Source: Nematopogon swammerdamellus
Taxonomy: Eukaryota; Arthropoda; Insecta; Lepidoptera; Adelidae
Length of the DNA stretch: 64,000 nucleotides
NCBI GenBank assembly: GCA_946902875.1
Contig: OX336348.1
Span: 16,517,741-16,581,740, forward strand
Direction: 5' to 3'
Below are positions 43,640-53,351 of the stretch, in pieces. Under the pieces are notes generated by a model that saw only the letters and a program-made list of their open reading frames with translations, was not told where the DNA came from and did no database searches. Made by a program: the position numbers and the translations under genes. Numbering within the stretch: position 1 is the first letter of the stretch; each line of letters opens with the position of its first letter.

Positions 43640-44106
43640 TTATAAAGTCCACGCTTCTAACGGCAAATATACCGTGCATCCTAGAACCTCGCGGTTATTC
43701 CCGGCTGGATGGCAAGAGGCCCGATGCTATCACCTTAGTGCCATGGACTAAGGGTAGTTCTTTGATGTGGGACGCCACTTTTGTTCTCACATTGGCTCCA
43801 AGTCACGTTAGGACATCTTCAAGAGCGGCTGGCGCGGCCGAGGCTGGGGCGGAGAGCCTCAAACGCAGCAAATATAGAAATATAATTCAAGATTTCGAAT
43901 TTGTTGCGTTTGCGGTTGAAACCCTCGGTCCGTGGAGCAGTGAAGCCAAAAGAGGCTTGAACTGGTTGACGCAACTGGTGTCCCGCCATCAAGGGCTTAT
44001 GTACTTCATTCAAAGGGTAAGCCTTGCCATCCAGCGGGGTAATGCCGCAAGTGCTCTAAGAACATTTGAAAATGACCGTTTTGATAGTTATTTTAATGTT
44101 TGTTAG
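43640..44106 (+). pseudogene. RT-protein C-terminal fragment, copy 2 (longest)
   Basis: Open from about 43690: [77 protein letters not shown] and QRVSLAIQRGNAASALRTFE, then a stop at 44104. This is the conserved tail of invertebrate RT polyproteins (F.PFAVETLGPW...A and QR.S.AIQRGNAAS). No RT core precedes it. It is embedded in a Helitron-like repeat and present in three places in this window, so it looks like a captured segment spread by that repeat. Confidence 0.75.
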
Positions 44107-44477
44107 GTAGGTTTAATTCTTTAGTTATTAATATTACTTTTTTATTTTTATGAAATAAATAGATTGAGTAAACGATATTATATTCTATCGAAGAAAGGAA
44201 GTCTTTAAGGGCGAGGCCCGAAGGCGGAAGGGGGTTTTTGGTTTACCTGAACGCAGCTCGGCCTTCGGCCTCGCACTTAGTTCCTTCCTTTCTTCCAGAA
44301 GGTTTATCGTCTTCCTGAACGCAGCTCGGCCTTCGGCCTCGCCCTTACTTACTTCCTTTATTTGAGAAAGGTTTATCGTTTACCTGAAAGCAGCTCGGCC
44401 TTCGGCCTCGCCCTTAGTTACTTACATTCTTCTTTGGAATACGAATTTCACGCGAGCGGAGCCGCGGGCTCAGCTAG
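44107..44477 (+). mobile_element. Helitron-like 3' portion
   Basis: Starts GTAGGTTTAATTCTTTAGTT, has one forward and three inverted 67-bp-type units, and ends with the CACGCGAGCG hallmark and CTAG (44474-44477). A sister copy is at 51972-52412. Confidence 0.75.
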
Positions 44478-44478
44478 T

Positions 44479-44717
44479 ATAGAAATATAATTCAAGATTT
44501 CGAATTTGTTGCGTTTGCGGTTGAAACCCTCGGTCCGTGGAGTAGTGAAGCTAAAAGAGGCTTGGGCCTCTTCTGGTTGACGCAACTGGTGTCCCGCCAT
44601 CAAGGGTTTATGTACTTCATTCAAAGGGTAAGCCCTGCCATCCAGCGGGGTAATGCAGCAAGTGCTCTAAGAACATTTGAAAATGCCCGTTTTGATAGTT
44701 ATTTTAATGTTTGTTAG
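44479..44717 (+). pseudogene. RT-protein C-terminal fragment, copy 3
   Basis: Repeats the last 240 bp of copy 2 (from ATAGAAATATAATTCAAG through GTTTGTTAGG). A small insertion, GGGCCTCTT, near 44570 keeps the frame roughly intact. It follows directly after the CTAG end of the Helitron-like repeat. Confidence 0.7.
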
Positions 44718-45066
44718 GTTTTTTTTTTTTTTTTTTTTTTTATGGAACCTGACACGGTTGGCTACATCACCTACAACATCCGTGATGTCAGCCCATAACA
44801 CAGGGTGAACTAGGTGCCATGTCAGTGCTTCCCTTCATTTCATGTCGGCTACACTAAACTGGACGGAAAACACGAACTATTTACATAGCCGTTTCGACCG
44901 ACGTTTCGTTCAGTGCGGTGGTACCAACCCGGCCGGGATAAACCCTACCACCTAGTAAGGTAATAAGGGAAGGGACCTACAGTTTAACGTGGAATCCGAA
45001 CCACGGTCAGCCTCCAACGGTCGAGCGGTCACCCATCCAAACACTGACCGCGCTCAGCGTTGCTTA
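44718..45066 (-). mobile_element. SINE with 5S-rRNA-like head
   Basis: On the minus strand the head reads TTAAGCAACGCTGAGCGCGG then TCAGTGTTTGGATGGGTGACCG (45066 to about 45025). This matches the internal control region of insect 5S rRNA (the A box around TTAAGCAACG and the C box GATGGGTGACCGC). The body follows, and the element ends in a poly-A tract (T-run 44718-44741 on the plus strand). The tail must depend on a LINE for movement. The 5' half of the 5S sequence is missing. Other pieces: 3418-3462, 18975-19095, 47157-47349 and 49308-49372. Confidence 0.75.
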
Positions 45067-46089
45067 AGAGCATCGTGTACTACGAAGCGTTTTCAAATTT
45101 AGGATTTCCTTCATCTTATTGCTGTCGCTTTGGGCGGCGACGCTGGTCACGCACACAAACATACCAGCCGCCCGAGCTCACTTGTCTCTGTGTGCGTGCG
45201 TCTACGTGGCGCACGCACACACAAGCACTCGGCGGACACTATGACGATCGCAGCGCAGTAGGTTGCGAGGTTTGATGCTTTTTCGCATATTTCATTTTTT
45301 GGATTGAGTAGCGTCGCGTATTTCTGAAGAGGAATGCTAATTATTATTATCAAGTTCAAGGACAGATGCATGTGGCTGAAAATAAATTTGCCTATTTCAT
45401 TCTTTGAACGAAGAAGGGATTACTGTGGAAAAAAAAAGAAAGAGACAAGTTTTGGAATGAAAAAATTTAACCGAAATTGGAAATAATTTTTATAATTCTT
45501 TTTTTTTGCCAGAGATAGTCGATCCAAGAAAATGAGAACATGTATTGAACATTTTCATGAGCGTTTTCTTTTACACCCTGGTATTTCGAAACATTTAGTA
45601 CAATCTGAAATGGGAGAATTCTATAGATACCTGTTTGATGGTGAACCTTTTTAGGGTTACGTATCCGTCGTCGTAAGCCTACGCCGTCTGTCTGTCTGTC
45701 CGAAGGCTGTATCTCTTGAACCGTAATAGGTAACCGGTTGAAATTTTCACAGAATATGTGTTATTATGTCCGATATAACAAATAATAAAAATAAGAAAAA
45801 GTTAAAAATTAACGGGGTCCCCATACAAGAAACTAAAAAGTGTATGCGCACCATCTGGCGAAAAGAGTATGAAGCATTTTAACTAATACATAGACGGCGT
45901 GAGTGGCGCACAGTGTGGAATTTAACCTTATTTTCGTACAAGGTCCTTTTACTCCAAAATTAGTTAGTTTTGAGTATTTAAAAAGGTAGAGTAGAACTCC
46001 CGTGTGCCAATTATACATAATTTCAAAGTAAAAAATTAAAAAAACTGACTTTTCTTTTGGCCAAAAAAAGTACAATACGAGTAATTTTT
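45067..46089. other. Non-coding, with dispersed repeat
   Basis: 45150-45240 is a GC-rich patch with two near-inverted GTGCGTGCGTCTACGTGGCG-type phrases. 45655-45770 holds TAGGGTTACGTATCCGTCGT, TCTGTCTGTCTGTC and GTTGAAATTTTCACAGAATA, related to the centre of the foldback element at 60-160 (inverted). No gene recognised. Confidence 0.45.
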
Positions 46090-46215
46090 TTTTTTCACCT
46101 AAACCAAGTCGCATTAGCATCAAATTATTATTTAACAAATAACCCCAGACCATGCCTAACGTATGTTAGAAAAACCGAAACATAAACTCGCTTGGTATAG
46201 AAGTTTTAACATAAG
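46090..46215. repeat. Dispersed repeat, inverted partner at 50625-50740
   Basis: AACCAAGTCGCATTAGCATC, CCCAGACCATGCCTAACGTA and CGCTTGGTATAGAAGTTTTA appear as their reverse complements at 50625-50740. Identity of the family unknown. 46216-46479 is AT-rich with nothing recognised. Confidence 0.65.
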
Positions 46216-46479
46216 TACTAATGCATTGGCCGAAAATTTTACAGTCAGGGTTGGCACTTTTCGAACTGTAAATTAATTTTATTTGTTTGGCCGAAAGTGT
46301 AATTTCATTTATATGCTTTATTTCACATTTAAAAAATTTATATTAATTTTACATATTTATACAAAAGTAATAAAAATACACAAAATTTATACAAAAATTA
46401 AAAAGGGTAATACCGCCGGCGGCGGGAGACAAGCCTCCAAGATATTATTATTAATTAATTACATTGGTAATTTGAAATG

Positions 46480-46995
46480 AAATGAAAATATACTTTATTG
46501 AACACCGTATAAAAAGGTTACAGAAGGCGAGTTTAATGCCTTGCGGCATTCTTTACGAACTAACCTTTGGGATGTGGAAAACACGTAGGGGCGGACAATG
46601 CAGTACTAAACAGGGAACAGTTGTATGAAATATAAATACACACATATACAAATTGTACAAAGATACATACAATGAATATGAATCCTTACATATACATAAT
46701 TACATATATACACTAAGAAATATACATATTATAATATACCTACATCAACTCTTATATTCTATACATACATACTTATATACATACTTTACATATATTTCAA
46801 CTGGATTGAAGACGCAAGGGCATCGATGAGTATTTATATTTATTTTACCTACTCATTGCCATGTGGTTTCAGAAATCGTTTGTGGATACGTTCTTTGAAC
46901 ATGTGGATAGTAGTGGAGCGACGTATCTCCTCAGGAAGCTGATTCCACATGCGAGCCGCACTAACTGTAAATGAGTCAGTGTAGAACGAACTCGA
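46480..46995 (-). pseudogene. LINE 3' end with RT C-terminal tail
   Basis: Minus strand from about 46985: FYTDSFTVSAARMWNQLPEE, IRRSTTIHMFKERIHKRFL, then a stop at about 46855. This is the standard C-terminus of jockey/CR1-type RTs (SF...A.RLWN.LP..IR). An untranslated region with AATAAAG and an ATTTC-type tandem tail at 46480 follows. It is severely 5'-truncated. 46996-47156 is AT-rich and unassigned. Confidence 0.75.
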
Positions 46996-47156
46996 GTAAT
47001 TTCATTATGTAGGTAAATTTTAATAATAAATTCAATGTTATCTTGATCGGTTGAAAAAAAAAATACATCATTCTTCTTTATTGACTTAGAGGATCTATTG
47101 TTACCTTCATCAAGAGTTTTATTGTTATATAGAGCTACCATTACCGATCAATAATT

Positions 47157-47349
47157 ATGGAAACTGACACGGTTCGCTAAATCATCTACAACATCTGTGA
47201 TGTCAGCCCATAACACCGGGTGAACTAGCCTCCATGTCAGTGCTTCCCTTCATTTCATGTCGACTACACTGAACTGGACAGAAAACACGAAACACAGAAA
47301 ACCGATGTTTTATTCAGTTTTGTGGTATCAACTCGGGCGTGATAAATCC
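47157..47349 (-). mobile_element. SINE, tail-side part (split copy)
   Basis: GGAAACTGACACGGTTCGCT, GATGTCAGCCCATAACACCG and CATTTCATGTCGACTACACT match 44745-44870 in the SINE. It is cut at about GATAAATCC by the LINE and resumes at 49308 with the CCTACCACCTAG and GGGACCTACAG segments. Confidence 0.75.
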
Positions 47350-48160
47350 GATGTCGCCAACTCTGCCGATATGCTCGAATTTTGCCCTGGCAATAGCCCT
47401 CTTGCAGGATCTGGAGAGGCGGTTGTATTCTTTCTTCAGTTCGGACATGTCAGGATCACCTCTGGCACGAGCGCACGACCATGCACGATAAGCTGCAACA
47501 TTAGCTGAGACAGCATCGGCACAGTCGCGGCTGTACCAGGGCTGGCTCTTACCACCAAGGCGGACGACGGCACTGGGAATGAACATGTCCATTCTCCCCA
47601 GAACCACCTCGGCGACGGCATTAGCGCATTCTGACGGATCACCCGAACTGAAGCATAGCTCTCTGCATGGGTAGGATGCGAAGTGTTCTCGCATTCCATC
47701 CCAATCTGCTCACGCGTAGTGCCAAATTCGACGCGTTCCTCCAGTATTGAACTGAGGAGGCGAAAATGGCACCGTGGACCCCACTGGACAGTGGTCAGAG
47801 GAGCCAAGAGGAGCGCTCACTGTGACTTTATATCCAGCAGGGTTCGTTGTCAGCAGAAGATCCAGCAGAGGGGGTTCATGACCGTCTATATCTGGTATTC
47901 TTGTCGGGTGGTTTACCAGTTGAGACAGGTCATGGGTCAGGGCGAAGTCGTAGGCGGCTCTCCCCGCCAAGTCAGTTCTCCCGGAGCCTAGCCACACCTC
48001 GTGGTGGGCACTAAAATCTCCGAGCAGAGCCATATTCGCGAAGGGAAACCGGACTTGCACTTCGTCTGCCGCTCTACTCAAGTGCTCGAATAATCGATCT
48101 GTTAGTGGTGCACCGACACGGAAGACGGAAGGGCCCCCGGTCCGCCCCGGAAGTAGCCGC
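47349..48160 (-). pseudogene. LINE family A, inverted 5' segment (endonuclease to linker)
   Basis: Read on the minus strand: PLTDRLFEHLSRAADEVQ, then LLGDFSAHHEVWLGSGR and APLGSSDHCPV, the back half of an apurinic-like (EEP) endonuclease, followed by the linker with WYSRDCADAVSANV and SRSCKRAIARAKFEHIGRVG. Two frame changes occur. The segment abuts the sense-oriented RT part at about 48160. Its left end and the start of the sense segment share 22 bp (CATATCGGCAGAG.TGGCGACA). This is the structure left by twin priming during LINE insertion. Confidence 0.85.
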
Positions 48161-48162
48161 CG

Positions 48163-49307
48163 GGACCCATATCGGCAGAGTAGGCGACAAGCTGAACCAG
48201 CCCCCAACTGGGAGCCGTGAGTTTTGGTCTCTCGCCAAATCTGTCGAGTCGAATTTCTGCCGCTCCTCACTTCCGCCTCTGCAATGTCCTGGGGGCTCAC
48301 TTGCTCACTCCGCAAAAGAGAAGGCCGACTTACTGGTGTCTCTCTTTGCGGGGAACTCTAACCTGGACGATGGGGGTGCCATCCATCCATCCATAACTAG
48401 GTGTAAGAACTCCATGCCGGAAGTACAGTTCCGACAACGAACTGTGCGGGCAAAGTTTCTCTCCCTAGACACCAGGAAGGCGAGTGGGCCGGACAGGATT
48501 CCTGCATTGGTGCTGAAACGGTGTGCTCCGGAGCTGTCTCCAGTGCTGACGCGCCTTATCCACCTCTCTTACTCCACTTGCCGTGTGCCGGCAGCCTGGA
48601 AATCTGCGTTTGTTCAAGCAGTTCCCAAAAAGGGCGACCGCTCAAACCCATCGAACTACCGACCTATAGCGATTACCTCTCTACTCTGCAAGGTGATGGA
48701 GCGCATTATCAATGCACAGCTCATGGCGTACCTGGACACAAACAACCAAGGCTGTTTTTTTATAAAACGCAGATTAGGTCCTGCTTGGAGTACTGCTCGC
48801 ACTTGTGGGATGGCTCAGCTAAATACCAGCTTGCGCCTTTGGATTCGATCCAGCGTCGAGCTTTGCGACTAGTGGGTGACCCCGACGTATCCCGCGATCT
48901 AGAACCCCCGCAACTCCGTAGGGATGTCGGCGCCCTAAGTGTGTTCTATCGCTTATTCCGTGGGGAATGCTCGGAGGAGCATTTAACGCAATCCCGCCGT
49001 CCTCTTTCCACCTCCGCACAACGCGCACTGGGCAGAGATTGCATCCCTATACGCTGGACTTACCACGGATGCGTACCAATCGGTGCTGCAAATCTATCCT
49101 CCACAGAACTGGTAAACTCTGGAACGCTCTCCCTGCCCACATATTTCCCCCGAAGTACAGTCTCGGGTCCTTCAAGACAGGCGTGAATAGGCACCTGTCA
49201 GGCCGGCATGGCATTCGCAACCCCCGCGTACGACTGAATGTCCATGGGCGTCGTTAGACACACTATGGGTGGCTCGGCGGCACATGTCGCGCTTTCTATC
49301 TATAAAA
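48163..49307 (+). pseudogene. LINE family A, sense 3' segment (RT with internal deletion)
   Basis: Starts HIGRVGDKLNQPPTGSREFW, then KEKADLLVSLFAGNSNLDDG, KASGPDRIPALVLKRCAPEL, PVPKKGD-like AVPKKGDRSNPSNYRPIAIT and INAQLMAYLDTNNQ. At about 48752 it jumps to FFYKTQIRSCLEYCSHLWDG, deleting the RT catalytic core. The C-terminus continues through LDSIQRRALRLVGDPDVSRD and, in another frame, GKLWNALPAHIFPPKYSLGS. It ends with a short A-run before AAATCC, which matches AAATCC at the left boundary of the inverted segment: a probable target-site duplication. Confidence 0.85.
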
Positions 49308-49372
49308 AAATCCTACCACCTAGTACGGTAAAAAGGGAAGGGACCTACAGTTTTACGTGGAATCCGAACCAG
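49308..49372 (-). mobile_element. SINE, head-side part (split copy)
   Basis: CCTACCACCTAGTACGG and GGGACCTACAGTTTTACGTG continue the SINE interrupted at 47349. The 5S-like head itself is missing. Confidence 0.7.
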
Positions 49373-50755
49373 AAAACTGCACATTTTCTTTTTTTGATAG
49401 TACGCCTGCCTGCGAAGGTCAGGCACAGGCATAGCATAGTACAGGCTTATTTTGTCCAAAATAAATGTAAATAAATATGAAATCTCCGAAATTCGATAAT
49501 AGTCGTGGTGTGTGAAATGTTCCAACACATTTTATTTTGACATTTAAAATGTCTTTTCAATCGCTTCAGTATAGTCCCCGATTTCCACCGAGAGTGCGAA
49601 TTCGCCCTGGTGTTGTGAGTTTTACGGATACGTAAATATTTAGGATGTCAAATGACGCGTATCGAGGGCTACGGATGGTTGAAAAACAATTTAAAAAGTT
49701 TGGGAGTTTTTGAGAAAATCGCAAAAAACCGCTTAAAATTGCCGTTTTTAGGGGGTTTAAAAAGGGCACTTTTTAACATATTTCTAAATACTATATATTT
49801 TAAACTTCTATATTTTTATATTGTAGATTGACTCAATATCTGGGGATGTTTTTTTTATTGTTTGAATAAAGTGAAAAATTTGGGAGTTATGATTTTTTTT
49901 TATTTTTCTTTACGCGAGTTACGAGTCGTCTTTATCTTGCAGTGTGAATAGTTAAAATGGGTTTCGTGTATGCATATACATACTTGAAAATTAAAAAAAA
50001 ATATTTTATAATTTAATGTTTTTATTTTTGTAAAAAAATCTAGACTACTAGTGTGATGGTAGTAATGATAGATCTCGTCAAGATCTTCATTTTGAATGAC
50101 AGCTGCCAAAATTAAAACGGCTATACTTGGAAACTAAGCCGCCAGTCAGTTTCGCTCTCTCTGGCTACCGCAGACTACTACGTTACAATGTAATTACACA
50201 ATACATATGCTCATTTAGCTCACTGACCTGAGGCCAACTAATCGCTTCTTATAGCTCACAGTCAGCACGCTCACAGTCGGCGTGTCACTATACGCTTATA
50301 TTTGAATACGCCCTTAAAGCCATTTTCTTTATCTATTTGAGCTCTTGGTTACTTGGTACATAGATAAATTTGTATAGTCTATCACTTTCACAGTTAATAT
50401 TAATAACGGATTATATTCCGGCCGGATTAGATTCTTAGATATTATAATAATAATATAGTGTACTGATGTTTTTCATATTTGTTTTTGTTTGTCAACTCTT
50501 GTATAATAATTTGTATGTTCATTAAATTTCATTTCATTTGATTTAGCTGTTAAAAATGTTTGGCTAAACTTAGCCCGAACATTTGTGACAACCCTAACGA
50601 AAAAACTTACACACCTAGCTGTAACTTCTATACCAAACGAGATTACCTTTCGGTGTTTCTGGCATACGTTAGGCATGGTCTGGGGTTCTTTGTTATATAA
50701 TAATTGTATGCTAATGCGACTTGGTTTAAGAGAAAAAAAAATTAAAGCGAAAAAA
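49373..50755. other. Non-coding, unassigned
   Basis: AT-rich, 1.4 kb, with no frame above 71 codons and no recognised family except the inverted repeat partner at 50625-50740 (see 46090-46215). Phrases such as TTGGGAGTTTTTGAGAAAAT recur loosely. Confidence 0.4.
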
Positions 50756-51012
50756 TGAAAATAAATTAATAAGAGCGACTTGTGCCAAACCCGGTCAAAT
50801 GCCTTGGCAATATCAAGGCCAATTGCCAAGGATTCTTGACCATGATCTTCGAGCGATTCACCCCAAAAACGAGTGATGTACGCTAGGAGATCACCAGCTG
50901 ATCGTTTTGGCCGGAAGCCGTATTGCCGATCGCTGATGAGACCATTCGTCTCCAGGTACTTCATGAGCTGCGAATTGTGTAGTAGCTTTTTCTGGACGAC
51001 TGTTTTCTGAAG
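50756..51012 (-). pseudogene. LINE family A RT fragment
   Basis: Minus strand: LLHNSQLMKYLETNGLISDR, QYGFRPKRSAGDLLAYITRF, then ESLAIGLDIAKAFDRVWHKS. These are the RT fingers/palm motifs found at 58600-58760 in the larger family A copy. About 85 residues; neither end is natural. Confidence 0.85.
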
Positions 51013-51045
51013 GTTCAAATTTAATAATTTATATTGAAGAACGGA

Positions 51046-51125
51046 AGACCGCGTGTGGTGGCGTGCCTTGGGAGAGGCCTATGTCCAGCAGTGGACCGAT
51101 ACAGGCTGATGATGATGATGATATT
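51046..51125 (+). mobile_element. RTE-type LINE 3' tail
   Basis: GTGTGGTGGCGTGCCTTGGG, AGGCCTATGTCCAGCAGTGG and CTGATGATGATGATGATA. This is the very common 3' end of lepidopteran RTE retroposons, including the last codons (Y-V-Q-Q-W) and the GATG tandem tail. Extremely 5'-truncated. Confidence 0.8.
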
Positions 51126-51829
51126 TCAGAAAACAGACCTTTTCAAAATATTAAAAAAGTATCTTATTAAAATTCAGCAAAAAAGCTGAATTTTTCTTTT
51201 ATATTACAAAAACTAAATTTTGATATGGCCCACCACCTAATTAAATATCTTTTGTTCTTAGTAAGTAGACTTACATACTCGTAGATGCTTATATTACATC
51301 GATAAAATCCATCCCAGCCCTAAAGAAAATATATCGATAATGAAATGAACTTCAGTATTACATCACGTAATATGTTTCTGTATTAGTGGGCTGTCCATGA
51401 GTAGTTCCCCCCTCACACCCCGAATTGTGTGAAAAGAACAATTGCAGCTCAGAAGCTAACTGCCTACAAAATATTTGTGAATCATCATTCAGGCGAAGTC
51501 TGTTTTCATGTCTTTATTCTTCCTCAATTTAAGTGATATATTTTTTTTGCTATCAACAAAAGCCTACTGGATGCCTCTATGTTTTTATTTTAATTATTTT
51601 TTTAATAGTTTTCCATATAAAAAATATGAAAGTTAGGCTATATTTTGACACTTTTATAATCAAATATATTTTATTTAAAATGAAATAACGAAAAAAGGAC
51701 AACATAGGGGCATAGATATTGATAATATCTTTTACACATAAAAATTTGAAAATGCTACTGCAAGATTTAAGGGTTGAAAAGAGACTTCCCCTGGTGTATG
51801 GAGGAGAGCGGACTTCCCGATTCTCTTAA
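51126..51829. other. Non-coding, unassigned
   Basis: AT-rich, no frame of note, no repeat recognised within the window. Confidence 0.4.
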
Positions 51830-51971
51830 TAACAGTTGACTAATCAACCGCGCCACTGAGCTACCGAGGCTGACTAATTTTCTTATCCCTTAGTCGACTT
51901 TTACGACATGCGACGGGGAGAGATGCAGTGGGGCTATTCTTTTTAAGTACCGACCCCACACGGTACAAATG
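51830..51971 (-). mobile_element. tRNA-like SINE remnant
   Basis: On the minus strand GCCTCGGTAGCTCAGTGGCG then GGTTGATTAGTCAAC resembles a tRNA left half with an A box (TAGCTCAGTGG). The adjoining segment has CGACATGCGACGGGGAGAGA and CCGACCCCACACGGT, typical of a widespread lepidopteran SINE body. No intact B box or cloverleaf, so not a tRNA gene. Confidence 0.5.
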
Positions 51972-52412
51972 TAGGTTTTAATTCTTTAGTTATTAATATT
52001 ACTTTTTTATTTTTATGAAATAAATAGATTGAAAAAAACGATATTATATTCTATCGAAGAAAGGAAGTCTTTAAGGGCGATGCCAGAGGGCGGAAGAGGG
52101 TTTTTGGTTTACCTGAACGCAGCTCGGCCTTCGGCCTCGCACTTAGTTCCTTCCTTTCTTCCAGAAGGTTTATCGTCTTCCTGAACACAGCTCGGCCTTC
52201 GGCCTCGCCCTTATTTACTTCCTTTATTTGAGAAAGGTTTATCGTTTACCTGACAGCAGCTCGGCCTTCGACCTCGCCCTTAGTTAGTTACTTTCTTTGA
52301 GAAGGTTTATCGATTACCTGAACGCAGTTCGGCCTTCGGCCTCGCCCTTAGTTACTTACATTCTTCTTTGGAATACGAATTTCATGCGAGCGAAGCCGCG
52401 AGCAACATCTAG
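51972..52412 (+). mobile_element. Helitron-like 3' portion
   Basis: Sister of 44107-44477: GTAGGTTTTAATTCTTTAG, then one forward and four inverted 67-bp-type units, then ATACGAATTTCATGCGAGCG and CTAG (52409-52412) followed by T. Confidence 0.75.
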
Positions 52413-52484
52413 TATATAAATATTTCTGTAGATAATACGAATGCCAAATACCTTGGAATAAAAATACCTACGGGCGCTAAGATA

Positions 52485-53327
52485 GACAGTTTTAATTTAT
52501 ATTTTCAAAATTCTAGAAGTATTAGAGGGAAAACAACTGAATTTAAACAGACATTATTGTGCAACGACTACAGCTTGGTAATGATAGTGGAAAGCTGGGT
52601 GCACGGGGGCATAACCGATGCGGAGGTTTGTGATCCTCGCTATGACGTACACCGAGCTGACCGCGATCCGTCGACATCAGGCTGCGAGATGGGCGGAGGC
52701 GTACTCGCGGCCGCGCGTACAGAGCTGGCCGCTACCCGCCGAGACACACACACCTCACCCTATGATAGAGTCTGGCTCACTGTCGGGGCGCGCGCCATTG
52801 GCTCGGCACACGATTTACAAGTCATAGTTGTCTATCTGCCCGGTAGCGGCTCACGTCACGACACATAACTAGCTCACTTCACTGATTTCTTCTACAATGT
52901 TCGTGACCTGCACCCACACAGCCATATTCTCGTTGCTGGTGATTTTAACCTGCCGTCTATACACTGGACTGGTACTACTCATCAAAAATATTTAACTCCC
53001 TGTGCTGTAACGAGCGACACAAAAAACAAATTTATTGATTGCTTATCCTTCACAGGCCTGTATCAGTTCAATGGAATTGTTAATGACAATAATATATTAC
53101 TGGACTTAATACTGTTTGACATGGATGCTGAGGTATCGAGGTCTGACTTTCCTCTGACTCGCGAGGACATGCCTCATCACCCTGCGTTGGAGATAGGTAT
53201 CACTGATATTTTTTCCATAACAAACCTTAAAGATCCGCCGAAACGCGTGTACAGTTATAGAAAAGCAGATTACTCGGGGTTGATTGAGCACCTGTTAGAC
53301 ACGGACTGGACTAATTTGCGTAATTGA
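52485..53327 (+). pseudogene. LINE endonuclease domain (two stops)
   Basis: LYFQNSRSIRGKTTEFKQ, IVESWVHGGITDAEVCDPRY, then GGGVLAAARTE, a TAA at 52866, and after it HSHILVAGDFNLPSIHW (the catalytic Asp-Asn motif) and LLDLILFD. This is an EEP-type endonuclease that nicks the chromosomal target to prime reverse transcription. TGA at 53325 separates it from the RT frame. Confidence 0.8.
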
Positions 53328-53351
53328 ACTGTAGACGACTCGGTAATCATA

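Larger units (their letters stand above)
35904..44477 (+). mobile_element. Helitron-like repeat, split by a Ty3/gypsy element
   Basis: 5' part 35904-36041 (TCTATACATATCATAAAATC); it resumes at 42927 with AGTGACAGCGTATATCCCGG and runs to a 3' end GAATTTCACGCGAGCGGAGC with CTAG at 44474-44477 followed by T. The interior carries 67-bp units and an RT fragment. Without the 6.9-kb insertion the repeat is about 1.7 kb. The uninterrupted arrangement at 30529 shows the site before insertion. Confidence 0.65.

Noticed and set aside
45025..45066. 5S ribosomal RNA gene
   Set aside because: Only the internal control region matches, with changes, and it is fused to a SINE body with a poly-A tail. It is not a functional 5S gene.
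51830..51890. tRNA gene on the minus strand
   Set aside because: An A-box-like left half is visible, but there is no B box, anticodon arm or acceptor pairing.
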